Shown: positions 28,945-37,658 of the stretch, in pieces
Numbering within the stretch: position 1 is the stretch's first letter
Layout: every line of letters begins with the position of its first letter
NCBI RefSeq assembly: GCF_000829465.1
Contig: NZ_JXAL01000033.1
Coordinates: 124,001 to 188,000, forward strand
Direction of reading: 5' to 3'
DNA length: 64,000 nt
From: Cohnella kolymensis
GTDB lineage: Bacteria > Bacillota > Bacilli > Paenibacillales > Paenibacillaceae
The notes under the pieces: generated by a model
Seen by the model: only the letters and a program-made list of their open reading frames with translations
Told to the model about the DNA's origin: nothing
The model's database searches: none
Made by a program: the position numbers and the translations under genes

Positions 28945-29454
28945 ATGTTCGATTACGATAAGTTGATGATCGTTGCGCATCCGGATGACGAAGTTATATT
29001 TGGGGGTGCAAGCCTCATATTGGAAAAGGGCTGGAAAGTGATTTGCGTCACTAACGGCGGTAACCCGGTCAGGGTGAAAGAATTTAGACAAGCGATGCAG
29101 GCCGTGCAAGCCAAGTATGAGATCTGGAACTTCCCGGATAAACGCTACGGCAATTTTAATATGAGATTATTGGCGCGAACACTGAAGCCGAAACTGCAGG
29201 AACGACCATACAGATTGATCGTGACTCATAACAGATCAGGTGAGTATGGCCATCCGCAGCATAAGGCTTTATCAAGATTGATGATGCATTTGGCGCCAAA
29301 AAACTTATTTACCTTTTACAAGTCTAAAGAAATGCTCCACCCTTATATATTGAGAGAAAAATTAAACGTGCTGCGGATCTATAGAAGCCAGACATACATT
29401 ATGAAAAGGCTGAAAGATTATATTTATCGCGAAGGGCTGCAAAGAGTAAAATAA
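28945..29454 (+). CDS. PIG-L family deacetylase
   Basis: 169 residues with the LmbE/PIG-L signature: HPDDE near the start (AHPDDEVIFGG) and HNRSGEYGHPQHK, the zinc ligands of N-acetylglucosaminide deacetylases such as BshB. It is shorter than BshB (about 220-230 residues), so its substrate is uncertain. GAGG is 9 nt before the ATG. Convergent with the SCP2-like gene; no terminator is evident between them. Confidence 0.85.
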   Translation: MFDYDKLMIVAHPDDEVIFGGASLILEKGWKVICVTNGGNPVRVKEFRQAMQAVQAKYEIWNFPDKRYGNFNMRLLARTLKPKLQERPYRLIVTHNRSGEYGHPQHKALSRLMMHLAPKNLFTFYKSKEMLHPYILREKLNVLRIYRSQTYIMKRLKDYIYREGLQRVK

Positions 29455-29475
29455 TGAATCCGGAAATGAGCAGTC

Positions 29476-29802
29476 TCATATGTATCTTTTCACAATCTCC
29501 TGAAGCTTTAGCGCCAATCCTATGCTTCCCTCCACCTTCAAACTGCCGGTCATGAATGCCATCGTTGTATTTAAATCATCTCTAAGTAATTTTAGGAAGT
29601 TTGCATCGGAAAGCATTAATGTGACGTCGGGAACAAGCGCATTGCCTTCGATCACAGCAATCATTCCATTTTTAACGTGGATTTGCAGTATTCCGGTATC
29701 TGACAGGTTCAGTTGAAATACTCTTTCTTTTTCATTCTGAATGTGTTCCGGGTTGGCATTGATTTTGGTCACCAGACTTTCAAGCTGCTCTTTCACGGAC
29801 AT
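29476..29802 (-). CDS. SCP2 sterol-binding domain protein
   Basis: 108 residues forming one SCP2 domain: FQLNLSDTGILQIHVKNG, ADVTLMLSDANFLKLLRD-like core, TGSLKVEGSIGLALKLQEIV. These lipid-binding domains carry hydrophobic ligands; no catalytic residues. The start is ATG 29802, preceded by GGGGGAAAG, rather than the ATG at 29817 upstream of that site. Confidence 0.85.
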   Translation of the reverse strand: MSVKEQLESLVTKINANPEHIQNEKERVFQLNLSDTGILQIHVKNGMIAVIEGNALVPDVTLMLSDANFLKLLRDDLNTTMAFMTGSLKVEGSIGLALKLQEIVKRYI

Positions 29803-29864
29803 TGCACTTTCCCCCATGGACTCGTATTAAGCCAACTATTCGCGACAAACGTCAAATTTCCTCT

Positions 29865-30107
29865 TTATTTCCAATCTTCATTTGTCACACTATAAATCTT
29901 ATGGTCTTCCCATTGTCCATTGATCTTTAAATAATATTACGCGCAGGCTTCATAGTTGAATCCCGCTTTTTCAACCACTCGAATGGATGGCAAATTGCAC
30001 GGCATGACAGAGGCCTGAACACGGTGTAACTCCGCTTTCTCGAATGCATAATCAAACGCGAGCTTCACCGCTTGCGTCATATATCCCCGGCCATTGCAGG
30101 CTTCGTT
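29865..30107 (-). pseudogene. GNAT acetyltransferase remnant with internal stop
   Basis: 81 codons in one frame: NEACNGRGYMTQAVKLAFDYAF, then HRVQASVMPCNLPSIRVVEKAGFNYE, the RimJ/RimL-type acetyl-CoA site and C-terminal arm. An in-frame TAA at 29937-29939 interrupts it after YEACA, but the homologous tail YLKINGQWEDHKIYSVTNEDWK continues in the same frame to the natural stop at 29865. The N-terminal half is missing. The start codon at 30182 lies within the terminator of the upstream M23 gene and is not a real start. Confidence 0.8.
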
Positions 30108-30141
30108 ACAATGTACTTCCTTTGTTGATTTTACCATGAAT

Positions 30142-30170
30142 AAAAACAGACTGCCGATGGCAGCCTGCTT
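30142..30170 (-). terminator. Rho-independent terminator for the M23 peptidase gene
   Basis: Minus strand: AGCAGGCTGCC, loop ATC, GGCAGTCTGTT, two G-U pairs in an 11-bp stem, followed by TTTTT. It follows the M23 stop codon by about 20 nt. Confidence 0.85.
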
Positions 30171-30189
30171 TGGTTTGGTCATTTCCTAT

Positions 30190-31119
30190 TCAGCCTGAAA
30201 CCTTTAACCATTTAAAAGGCGTCGTGCCGAAGAACATATTCGGATTCACTTGCACATTATGGGCCCAGAAAGCAAAATGCAGATGCGGTCCGGTCGAAAA
30301 TCCGGTTGAGCCGACCGCACCGATGACGTCGCCGCGCTTCACCCGCTTCCCTGGTTTGACGTACATTTTCGATAGATGAACGTATTGCGAAAACAGTTCC
30401 ATACCGTGATCGATGTAAATCGAATTGCCCGTCAGATAGAGCGAATCCGCCAACACGACGATCCCATCATTGGTCGCCTTCACCGGGGTTCCCGCCTTGG
30501 CTGCCAGGTCGATGGCCATATGGGATTTGTCAAACTTGCCGTTTACGTACCGGGTATGTCCGTAGGGAGTGGACAACCTCCCTTGAACGGGCTGGATGAA
30601 TGAGGATGTGAACAGAAATTCCGCCTTGGATTTGCTCCTCGCCGCATCGATTTTCTTCTGATCCTCGGCTATTCGCTTCGTATTTTGGCGCATGCTCTCC
30701 ATCTGTTTCGAAACCGTGAGATATTGCGTTTTGAATTTCTTATCCAGTACGGTGAGCGGCTTGCCACCGATCTGGTAATTCCCCGGCTTAACCTGTCTGG
30801 GAACCGGCAGATACGTGTAATAGCCGACTCCAAAAGATTGAAGCTTATAGGTTTTTCCCTGCCAGCTGACTTCACCCGGATTGGCGCTCCTGACCATCAC
30901 CACATCGCCGATCGACACCGTTTGCGGAATCAGGGTCCACTCCGCATACATGGCTTTCTCAGCGCTGGCCCGGTTCAGATACAATGACGCTTCGCCGCCG
31001 GCCCTCTTCTGTATTTCGCTCAATTCCCCGGATGCTCCTGAAGCGACTCCTCCCATGCCGACAGTCAACAATGCGGCACCGAGGACTGATGTCCATCCGA
31101 TTCGTGCCCATTTCAGCAT
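30190..31119 (-). CDS. secreted M23-family metallopeptidase
   Basis: Signal peptide (residues 1-30, SVLGAALLTVG core), a coiled-coil/beta hairpin linker and a C-terminal LytM domain: SHMAIDLAA (zinc His and Asp) and GPHLHF (His pair). M23 enzymes cleave peptidoglycan cross-bridges and act in cell division or spore formation. The ATG at 31119 has AGGAGG 9 nt upstream; the longer ORF from 31158 does not. A strong terminator follows. It could equally be a degenerate LytM regulator, but all metal ligands are present. Confidence 0.88.
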   Translation of the reverse strand: MLKWARIGWTSVLGAALLTVGMGGVASGASGELSEIQKRAGGEASLYLNRASAEKAMYAEWTLIPQTVSIGDVVMVRSANPGEVSWQGKTYKLQSFGVGYYTYLPVPRQVKPGNYQIGGKPLTVLDKKFKTQYLTVSKQMESMRQNTKRIAEDQKKIDAARSKSKAEFLFTSSFIQPVQGRLSTPYGHTRYVNGKFDKSHMAIDLAAKAGTPVKATNDGIVVLADSLYLTGNSIYIDHGMELFSQYVHLSKMYVKPGKRVKRGDVIGAVGSTGFSTGPHLHFAFWAHNVQVNPNMFFGTTPFKWLKVSG

Positions 31120-31230
31120 CAGTTGCAACCTCCTCATTCGGTTAGCATGATTTACCAAATTTCCTTAACTCTATTTAGTAAACCAGACTTGCCGATATGA
31201 AAACATATCAGCCTCGAGGAAGCGTGCTTG

Positions 31231-31806
31231 TTATTGATGCAGAAATTGTTCAAGACGTAATTTAACGTCCGGCCACTCTCTGTCAAGAATGCTGTAATAA
31301 ACCGAATCACGGATATACCCGTCCGGAAGAATCATATGATTGCGGAGAATGCCCTCTTTTACCGCACCTAACCGCTCGATTGCCTGTTGAGATCGAAAAT
31401 TGCGGGAATCGGTCTTCAATTGAACCCGAATAGTTCCCAAGGTTTCGAAGCAATGCTTCAAAAGCAGGTATTTGCATTCGGTATTCACTGCCGTCCTCCA
31501 CATTGCAGGCGTGAGCCAAGTGGATCCAATCTCCAAATGCCTGTCGGAAGCGGATATGTCGAAGAATCTCGTGCTTCCGATGATCGTACCGGATGCCTGC
31601 TCAGTGATCACAAACGGTACAGCGCCCTTTTGATCAAGCGCCTTTCGCACATACAGCTCAGCTTCATCAAGCGAAAAGATTCGGCCTTGTGTAACTGTCC
31701 ATATGTCCGGATAGTTGCCTGCCTCATATAAACCTTGGATATGCTCGTTCCGCATAGGTACAAGCTCGACCCTGCTGCCGGTCAGCACAACGGGTTTGAC
31801 TTCCAT
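31231..31806 (-). CDS. GNAT acetyltransferase (RimJ/RimL-like)
   Basis: About 191 residues in the RimJ/RimL/SpeG-like branch: LVPMRNEHIQGLYEA, IGSTWLTPAMWRTAVNTECKYLLL and the acetyl-CoA-facing SQQAIERLGAVKEGILR. The acceptor is unknown. The ATG is 2 nt after the htpG stop (31809), so it may be translated from the same mRNA. Confidence 0.86.
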   Translation of the reverse strand: MEVKPVVLTGSRVELVPMRNEHIQGLYEAGNYPDIWTVTQGRIFSLDEAELYVRKALDQKGAVPFVITEQASGTIIGSTRFFDISASDRHLEIGSTWLTPAMWRTAVNTECKYLLLKHCFETLGTIRVQLKTDSRNFRSQQAIERLGAVKEGILRNHMILPDGYIRDSVYYSILDREWPDVKLRLEQFLHQ

Positions 31807-31808
31807 CA

Positions 31809-33689
31809 CTAAACCATAACCTTGCAAATATCGTTGGTGAACGCTACCGGATCCTGAATCGGCAGGCCTTCAATCAGAAGCGCCTGGTTGTACAGCAGGT
31901 GAGTGTACAGGCTCAACTTCTCTTTATCCTGCTGATAAGCATCCTGCAAGTAGCGGAATACTTCGTGGTTCACGTTAATCTCCAGCACCTTGTCCGCCTT
32001 CACGTCCTGGCCGTTCGGCATCGATCGAAGCACTTTTTCCATCTCGATCGTCAATTCGCCCTCGTTGGATAGGCAGACCGGGTGAGATTTCAGCCGCTTG
32101 GAGGCTTTGACGGTTTTTACTTTGTCCGACAATATTCCCTTCATCGCTTCGAACAGGTCTTTGTGCTCGCTCGCAGCGTCGGCTTCTTCCTCGCTCGAAT
32201 TCGATTCAATGCCCAAGTCGCCGCTGGATACCGATTTGAACTCTTTATCTTTATATTGCATCATCATCTTGACGGCGAACTCGTCCACGTCATCGGTGAA
32301 GTAGAGAATCTCATAGCCTGCGTCGGCCACCACTTCCGTCTGCGGAAGCTTCTCTATGCGGTCGATTGATTCCCCCGACGCATAGTAGATGTACTTCTGG
32401 TCTTCCGGCATTCTCGAGACGTATTCATCCAAAGTAACCGGCTTCTTCTCTTTAGACGAATAGAACATCAACAGGTCCTGCAGCACGTCTTTGTCGATTC
32501 CATAATCGTTGTAAACGCCGAACTTCAGCTGTCTGCCGAACGATTTGAAAAATTGCTCGTATTTTTCTCTTTCGTCCTTCATCATATTTTGCAATTGGCT
32601 CTTGATCTTGCTCTTGATATTCTTGGCGATCAGCTGCAATTGCCGGTCGTGCTGCAGCATCTCCCGCGAAATGTTCAGCGACAGATCCTCCGAATCTACC
32701 ATGCCTTTCACGAAGCTGAAATAGTCGGGAAGCAGGTCCGCGCATTTATTCATGATGAGTACGCCGTTGGAGTACAGCTCCAGCCCCTTCTCATACTCCT
32801 TCGTATAATAATCGAACGGCGTTTTTTCCGGTATGAACAGAATGGCCCGGTACACGACGGCTCCATCGGCGCTGATGTGGATATGTTTGAGAGGCTTGTC
32901 GAACCCGTAATGTTTGTCAAAATAAAACCGCTCGTAATCTTCCGCCGTCAGCTCGCTTTTATTTTTACGCCAAATAGGCACCATGCTGTTAACGGTCTGT
33001 TCTTCGGTATAGTCCTCGAGCTCATTGTCGTCGCTGCCTTCCTTAGGCCTTTGGCTCATCACATCCATCTTGATCGGGTAACGGATGAAGTCGGAGTATT
33101 TCTTAATGATGGACCGCAGACGGTACTCTTCCAAGAACTCGTCGTAATTCTCGTCTTCGGTGTTGTTTTTGATCTTGAGAATCACCGTCGTACCTACTTC
33201 GTCGTTGTCGCTTGGCACAATGGTGTAGCCGTCCGCCCCTTGTGACTCCCACTTGTAAGCTTCATCACTGCCGAGCGCCTTACTGATGACCGTGACCACA
33301 TCGGCTACCATGAACGCCGAATAGAAGCCGACGCCGAACTGGCCGATAATGTTATGACCGTCCTTCGCTTCGTTGTCCTTCTTAAAAGCGAACGAGCCGC
33401 TCTTGGCGATTATACCCAGGTTATTCTCCAGCTCTTCCTTGCTCATCCCGATTCCCGTGTCCGTGATGGTCAAGGTTCTGCTATCTTTGTCGGCCGCTAT
33501 TTTGATGTAATAGCTGTCCTTGTTAAACACCAGCTTATCGTCGGTCAAGGCTTTGTAATAGATCTTATCGATGGCATCGCTGGCATTGGAAATAAGCTCT
33601 CTGAGGAAAATTTCCCTTTGCGTATAGATCGAGTTGATCATCATTTCCAGCAGTCGTTTCGATTCGGCTTTGAATTGTTTTTTGGCCAT
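31809..33689 (-). CDS. htpG: molecular chaperone HtpG (Hsp90)
   Basis: 626 residues, full-length HtpG. The GHKL ATPase is N-terminal ([41 protein letters not shown]), followed by the middle client domain and C-terminal dimerisation domain. HtpG is an ATP-driven folding chaperone and stress protein. The start is ATG ([11 protein letters not shown]) with GGAG about 10 nt upstream. The promoter region carries a perfect CIRCE operator (33715-33741), so HrcA control is indicated; in B. subtilis htpG is not a CIRCE gene. Confidence 0.95.
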   Translation of the reverse strand: MAKKQFKAESKRLLEMMINSIYTQREIFLRELISNASDAIDKIYYKALTDDKLVFNKDSYYIKIAADKDSRTLTITDTGIGMSKEELENNLGIIAKSGSFAFKKDNEAKDGHNIIGQFGVGFYSAFMVADVVTVISKALGSDEAYKWESQGADGYTIVPSDNDEVGTTVILKIKNNTEDENYDEFLEEYRLRSIIKKYSDFIRYPIKMDVMSQRPKEGSDDNELEDYTEEQTVNSMVPIWRKNKSELTAEDYERFYFDKHYGFDKPLKHIHISADGAVVYRAILFIPEKTPFDYYTKEYEKGLELYSNGVLIMNKCADLLPDYFSFVKGMVDSEDLSLNISREMLQHDRQLQLIAKNIKSKIKSQLQNMMKDEREKYEQFFKSFGRQLKFGVYNDYGIDKDVLQDLLMFYSSKEKKPVTLDEYVSRMPEDQKYIYYASGESIDRIEKLPQTEVVADAGYEILYFTDDVDEFAVKMMMQYKDKEFKSVSSGDLGIESNSSEEEADAASEHKDLFEAMKGILSDKVKTVKASKRLKSHPVCLSNEGELTIEMEKVLRSMPNGQDVKADKVLEINVNHEVFRYLQDAYQQDKEKLSLYTHLLYNQALLIEGLPIQDPVAFTNDICKVMV

Positions 33690-33714
33690 GTGTTGAAACT
33701 CCTTTCAAGTCGGG

Positions 33715-33781
33715 TTAGCACTCTGATATCAGGAGTGCTAATGCTAGTGTTATTTTACACTCTGTCGAGAAAATGTGGCAA
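33715..33781 (-). promoter_or_regulatory. sigma-A promoter with CIRCE (HrcA) operator for htpG
   Basis: CIRCE: TTAGCACTC, 9-nt spacer, GAGTGCTAA (33715-33741), matching the consensus in all 18 positions. Upstream on the minus strand -10 TAAAAT (33752-33757) and -35 TTGCCA (33776-33781) are separated by 18 bp, placing the operator across the start of transcription. Confidence 0.88.
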
Positions 33782-33814
33782 GCCCCTGCGCTTAAAATTC
33801 AAAAGGCCGCCGAG

Positions 33815-34822
33815 TTATCTCTGCAGCCTTCCTTCTCCTTCGCGCCGAAGCGTTATGATCGTCTCTTTGTCGGTGATCACATAGAGCTTCGCGTCAGGAG
33901 GAACAGGATCGTTCAAGCGGCGGTTGATTCCCATGTCGCTCCGGTCCGCAATTAAGGTAGCTCCCTTTCGAATCAGATCCTGGAAGGCTTCGCCATACGT
34001 TGCCCAAGCCGGATTCACGGGGATTTCGTATAGATCGGCTCCGTCCTTCCGACTCAGAAGCTGCGTATAAATGTCGATATTCCCCTCATGCAATGCAGCC
34101 CTCACGGCCAAGCGTGAAACGGCATCATGGGAGAGCACGAACTCGTTCACCTTCACATGTCGGAAATTCTGAATGTGCTTTTCCATTACGATTTCGACGG
34201 TCGTATGAACCTCCGGCGCATACCTTTCAATACTGGAGGCAATCAGCAGGGATTTGCCGTCAACCAGAGAGGAATCGTCGATGCGGGAATCCGAGAAAAC
34301 GATGGCAGCGCGAGCATGCCGGACGGCGGCGTTCTCCAGGGTTTCAACCGATGTTGGGTCGCCGCTGACGAAATGTACTTTATTGTGATCGTAAGGATGT
34401 TTATCTGAGTCGTCTATGATGACGATCTCGATGTCTTCGTCGGTAGATAAAATCTCTTCCACAGCTAATTTGGCCTTCCTGCTCCAGTTGATCAATATAA
34501 TGTGGTTATCGCCTTGGTATTTCAATTGGCCGGCTCCCCTTTTACGGTGGATTTGCACAAAATAATCGATTATTTTCCCGATAACCAAGCTCAGAAGCCC
34601 GATTCCGAATACGAACAGAAACATAGCGAATGTTTTGCCCGGAACGGTCGTCGGATAAAAATCCCCATAACCGACGGTCGCTATTGTTGTCATGACCCAA
34701 TATAGTGCGTTGAACCATCGTTCCTTGAATGTCGCAGGCTCGAGCAGATAAATGAGAGTTGCACTGGATAATACGAACATAACCGTTCCGATTAAAAGAA
34801 AGACGCTCTTAAGCCGAAACAA
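33815..34822 (-). CDS. potassium channel with cytoplasmic RCK domain (YugO-like)
   Basis: 335 residues: two membrane helices, selectivity filter TIATVGYGDF between them, then a TrkA-N/RCK ligand-binding domain (HIILINWSRKAKLAVEEIL, VHFVSGDPTS, RAAIVFSD) and a TrkA-C-like end. This is the arrangement of B. subtilis YugO, a K+ channel used in electrical signalling and biofilm control. The start is uncertain: TTG at 34822 lacks a ribosome site; CTG at 34852 has GAGG about 9 nt upstream. Confidence 0.88.
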   Translation of the reverse strand: MFRLKSVFLLIGTVMFVLSSATLIYLLEPATFKERWFNALYWVMTTIATVGYGDFYPTTVPGKTFAMFLFVFGIGLLSLVIGKIIDYFVQIHRKRGAGQLKYQGDNHIILINWSRKAKLAVEEILSTDEDIEIVIIDDSDKHPYDHNKVHFVSGDPTSVETLENAAVRHARAAIVFSDSRIDDSSLVDGKSLLIASSIERYAPEVHTTVEIVMEKHIQNFRHVKVNEFVLSHDAVSRLAVRAALHEGNIDIYTQLLSRKDGADLYEIPVNPAWATYGEAFQDLIRKGATLIADRSDMGINRRLNDPVPPDAKLYVITDKETIITLRREGEGRLQR

Positions 34823-34988
34823 CTTCAGCGAAAGCTTGCGTATGATAAACAGCGTGCGTCACCTCTCATTCGTCCCATTCTAAATACATGAGAATCATAT
34901 CATACTCCTTGTATGAGCTGAATTTGATTTTCCAAACAATGGAACGTTACAATAGATTACATTCTCCTGAGGGTGGTGTTCGTTCACG

Positions 34989-35717
34989 ATGACCGAACTC
35001 AAAATCATGATCTATAACATGCACCACGGAAAAGGAATGGACGGGCAGCCTAACCTCGAGCGGATTGCGAAGCTGGTGAAAGAAATTGATCCGGATATCA
35101 TCGGTTTTAATGAAGTCGACCGGTTCTTTCATAAAAGAAGCGGCTTCAAAGATCAATTCTCCTGGTTCTGCGGGGAGCTCGGTTTGAATTGTGCCTTCGG
35201 TGCCGCGATTACAAGAAAAAAGGGCGACACCATACGTGAATACGGCAATGCCCTGTTTTCCCGTTTTCCTATTGTGTCTCACACCAATCATGGACTCAGG
35301 GCGCGGCGTTTAACGATCAGCGAACCGCGGTCAGTGCTGGAAGCCGGAATCGATTTGGGCGGCAAGCAACTCCTGAAGGTTTTTCTGTCCCACCTGAGCT
35401 TTATTCCGATCCTCCGCAGAATACAGACCGAGCTGGTCGTTCAGCGACTTGAGGCCGAGTCCGGTCCCTCCGTTCTCATGGGCGACTTCAACATGATTCC
35501 CGGCTCAGGTTCATGGAACAAAATCACCCGTGTGTTGAACGATGTGACTCATCAGTTACACGGTCGTCCTTTAAGCACATTCCCCTCTGTTCATCCGGTC
35601 ACGCAGAAAGACTATATTTTTACCAGCCCGCAGATCGTAATCCGGAACGCTGAGACAATTGACCGAGATCGACGTGCCTCCGATCATTTGCCTTTACTGA
35701 CGAAGGTCAGTGTTTGA
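34989..35717 (+). CDS. endonuclease/exonuclease/phosphatase family protein
   Basis: 242 residues of the DNase I-like fold: LKIMIYNMHHG, IIGFNEVDRF, VLMGDFNMIPG (Asp-Asn catalytic pair) and ASDHLPLLTKVS (terminal Asp-His). The family hydrolyses phosphodiesters or phosphate esters of many kinds; the substrate is not predictable. The region 34823-34988 upstream contains a start-proximal GAGGG and no other feature. Confidence 0.88.
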   Translation: MTELKIMIYNMHHGKGMDGQPNLERIAKLVKEIDPDIIGFNEVDRFFHKRSGFKDQFSWFCGELGLNCAFGAAITRKKGDTIREYGNALFSRFPIVSHTNHGLRARRLTISEPRSVLEAGIDLGGKQLLKVFLSHLSFIPILRRIQTELVVQRLEAESGPSVLMGDFNMIPGSGSWNKITRVLNDVTHQLHGRPLSTFPSVHPVTQKDYIFTSPQIVIRNAETIDRDRRASDHLPLLTKVSV

Positions 35718-35780
35718 AAATCATATTGTCTGGAGGTAACGAATAAGTTAAATGGATCTTACATATGGGAGGTATTTATA

Positions 35781-36207
35781 TTGAAGAAGTTTTAGCATTT
35801 TGCTCTCCATTATCATCTCCGTGTTTTTGCTAGCTTCGTTAGTTGCCGCTAAGAACCCTCACACCGATCGTTTCAACTACCCTGACCGCGTCGACTGGGC
35901 ACTGAAAAAATTAGAAAAAGCAACAGAAAAGTATCGTGACGTGAATAAAGCCATTGCCGATGGCTATACACCTACCGATGAGTTCGTGCCCAATATGGGG
36001 TACCATTATATTAATTTCCGGTTAATCGATGACCAGGTTGATGCACTGATGCCGGAAGTGGTCATTTATGTGCCGGATGATAAAGGCGGCTTAAAGCTAG
36101 TCGCTGTCGAATATATTTCTACGGTACCAAATCATCTATACGGTCTCGAGTTCCACCAAATCAGACGGCTGCAGGCAGTTCACATCATCATTGACCCAAT
36201 CATGTGA
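35781..36207 (+). CDS. secreted protein, signal peptide broken by a one-base insertion
   Basis: The mature region is intact from 35800 on (VAAKNPHTDRFNYPDRVDWALKK; FVPNMGYHYINF; IYVPDDKGGLKLVAVEY), but the signal peptide needs two frames. GGGAGG (35767-35772) followed 8 nt later by TTG at 35781 gives KKF, then the next T of a TTTT run (35790-35793) creates TAG; dropping one T gives MKKFSILLSIIISVFLLASLV, a classical signal peptide. So it is probably a frameshifted or mis-sequenced gene of about 140 residues. The family is unknown, but it looks like a secreted, calcium- or haem-independent protein. Confidence 0.75.
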
Positions 36208-36214
36208 GCGACAC

Positions 36215-36247
36215 AAAAGGCCGAACGTCTAAGGCGTTCGGCCTTTT
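36215..36247. terminator. bidirectional Rho-independent terminator
   Basis: AAAAGGCCGAACG, 7-nt loop, CGTTCGGCCTTTT: a 13-bp perfect stem with A and T tracts, lying between two convergent genes. Confidence 0.92.
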
Positions 36248-36251
36248 AGTG

Positions 36252-37267
36252 CTATTTCACGTACTCATTTAAAAGCCTTAGGATGACGTCCCGCTTTACA
36301 GGCTTGCTGACATACGCATTCATCCCTGCGGCTAGGCACTTTTCCCGATCGCCCTTTAAGGCGTTGGCCGTGACCGCGACAATGCAGGGGCTTTTCTCCT
36401 TGAGATCTTGTTTTATCGCCTTCGCCGCATCGAGGCCGTTCACAATCGGCATGTGCAGATCCATGAAGATGAGATCATACTGCTCTTTGAGCGCCGCTTC
36501 GACCGCCTCTTTGCCGTTTGTGACGGAGGCAACCCTGTGCCCCATTTTTTCAAGCATTTTGGTCAGCACTAGCTGGTTGATGGAATTGTCTTCAGCGAGC
36601 AATATGCTCGCCTTGCGTTCCGTATGCGGCATCTGCACGCGAGCCTCTTCGCTGTGGGGGGGGCGATATTTTCTGCAGCCTGATGGTGAAGGTAAAAGAC
36701 GAGCCGCTCTTGCCGTCACTCTCCGCGTAAATCTCGCCGCCCATCATGCCGACAATTTTACTGCTGATGGCAAGGCCAAGGCCAGTGCCTTCGTACTTGC
36801 GCGTCGTAAAGCTGTCAATCTGTACAAACGGTTCAAAAATGTTGGTGAGCTGGTCGGGGTCAATCCCAATGCCCGTATCCGTTACGGTAATGGCCAACAG
36901 GGACGCGTCTTCCTTCGCTAGTCTCACCCTTACCGATATGCTGCCCTTTGGCGTAAATTTGACGGCATTGCCGAGCAGGTTCAGGAGCACCTGTTTCAAC
37001 CGCTCGTAGTCGCCGTAAATATAGTCAGGAACATCGTGATTGATGGTGCTGCAGAGCTCCAGATTCTTTTCTTCGGCTCTCGCTGAAATGACGCTGAAGC
37101 TGTCCTTGATGCATTTACGCAGATCGATGGTAATAGCCAAACATCTGTTCAATGGCGGGGTTCACCGTTAAAATCAAACCATCTGGACTAATAAGGGCGA
37201 TCCCAAAGGGAGCATGCTCAAACACCTGTTGGTTGAAGGATTGTTGGTTCAAGTTTACGCGATGCAT
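36252..37267 (-). pseudogene. hybrid sensor histidine kinase, internally deleted and frameshifted
   Basis: Three pieces of one gene are seen in order. (1) 37267-37115: ATG after GGAGG, 50 residues of PAS domain (FEHAPFGIALISPDGLILTVNP) ending at TAA. (2) 37140-36664 approx: LRKCIKDSFSVISARAEE, N box LLNLLGNAVKFTPKG, G1 DTGIGI and G2 GTGLGLA of the HATPase. (3) 36680-36252: receiver domain LLAEDNSINQLVL, MDLHMP, SKPV. The HisKA dimerisation domain with its phospho-acceptor histidine is deleted between (1) and (2). The junction of (2) and (3) needs a shift at a run of eight C (complement of G at 36656-36663). It cannot work as a kinase. Confidence 0.85.
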
Positions 37268-37304
37268 GGCTTGCCTCCATATGTGTAAGATAATGTTTAC
37301 AAGA

Positions 37305-37334
37305 AGAAAAAAGACCCCCTACTTTGAAGGTCTT
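37305..37334 (-). terminator. weak terminator
   Basis: Minus strand: AAGACC, loop of about 12 nt, GGTCTT followed by TTTTTC. A 6-bp stem only. It follows the sigma-like gene at 37434 and precedes the kinase remnant; the region 37335-37433 holds nothing else. Confidence 0.45.
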
Positions 37335-37433
37335 ATCGTTCAGAAATGCAAAGTAATCATAACTTTCAAAGTTATTTACCCGTTTTCTAATTTATTGAAC
37401 CAGGTACTAAAAAGATTTTTTAATATATTTCAT

Positions 37434-37658
37434 TTATGACAACACTTTCTGCTTCACCCGAATGGTTGCTGATATAATCGTTTTTTTCATCATCACATTC
37501 TGATCCACATCCGGCATTGTATGAAATTCATTGTTCTTACCCAGTGCCAACAACGCTGTCTTGGCGGCTTCATGTGCAAGATCTTCATTTTGAAGGACAT
37601 AAAACGCCATCTGATAAGCATCAATTTCCAGTCTCCGTAACGATGCTGCGTTTCTCAT
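37434..37658 (-). CDS. sigma-70 region 2-like miniprotein
   Basis: 74 residues. DAYQMAFYVLQNEDLAHEAAKTALLAL resembles conserved region 2 of ECF sigma factors (core-binding helix), but the promoter-recognition region 4 is absent. It begins 4 nt inside the 3' end of the upstream gene (ATGA overlap) and is the last gene of the GntR/ABC operon. It may bind RNA polymerase without DNA specificity, or be a remnant; conservation of the overlap argues that the pair is translated together. Confidence 0.6.
   Translation of the reverse strand: MRNAASLRRLEIDAYQMAFYVLQNEDLAHEAAKTALLALGKNNEFHTMPDVDQNVMMKKTIISATIRVKQKVLS

Noticed and set aside
29937-30182. 81-codon ORF starting with MTKPKQ as a full gene.
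   Set aside because: Its start lies in the terminator of the M23 gene, and only the GNAT-like part from 30107 is homologous; treated as a remnant.
32553-33245. Plus-strand open frame opposite htpG.
   Set aside because: htpG is fully conserved; the antisense frame has no independent support.
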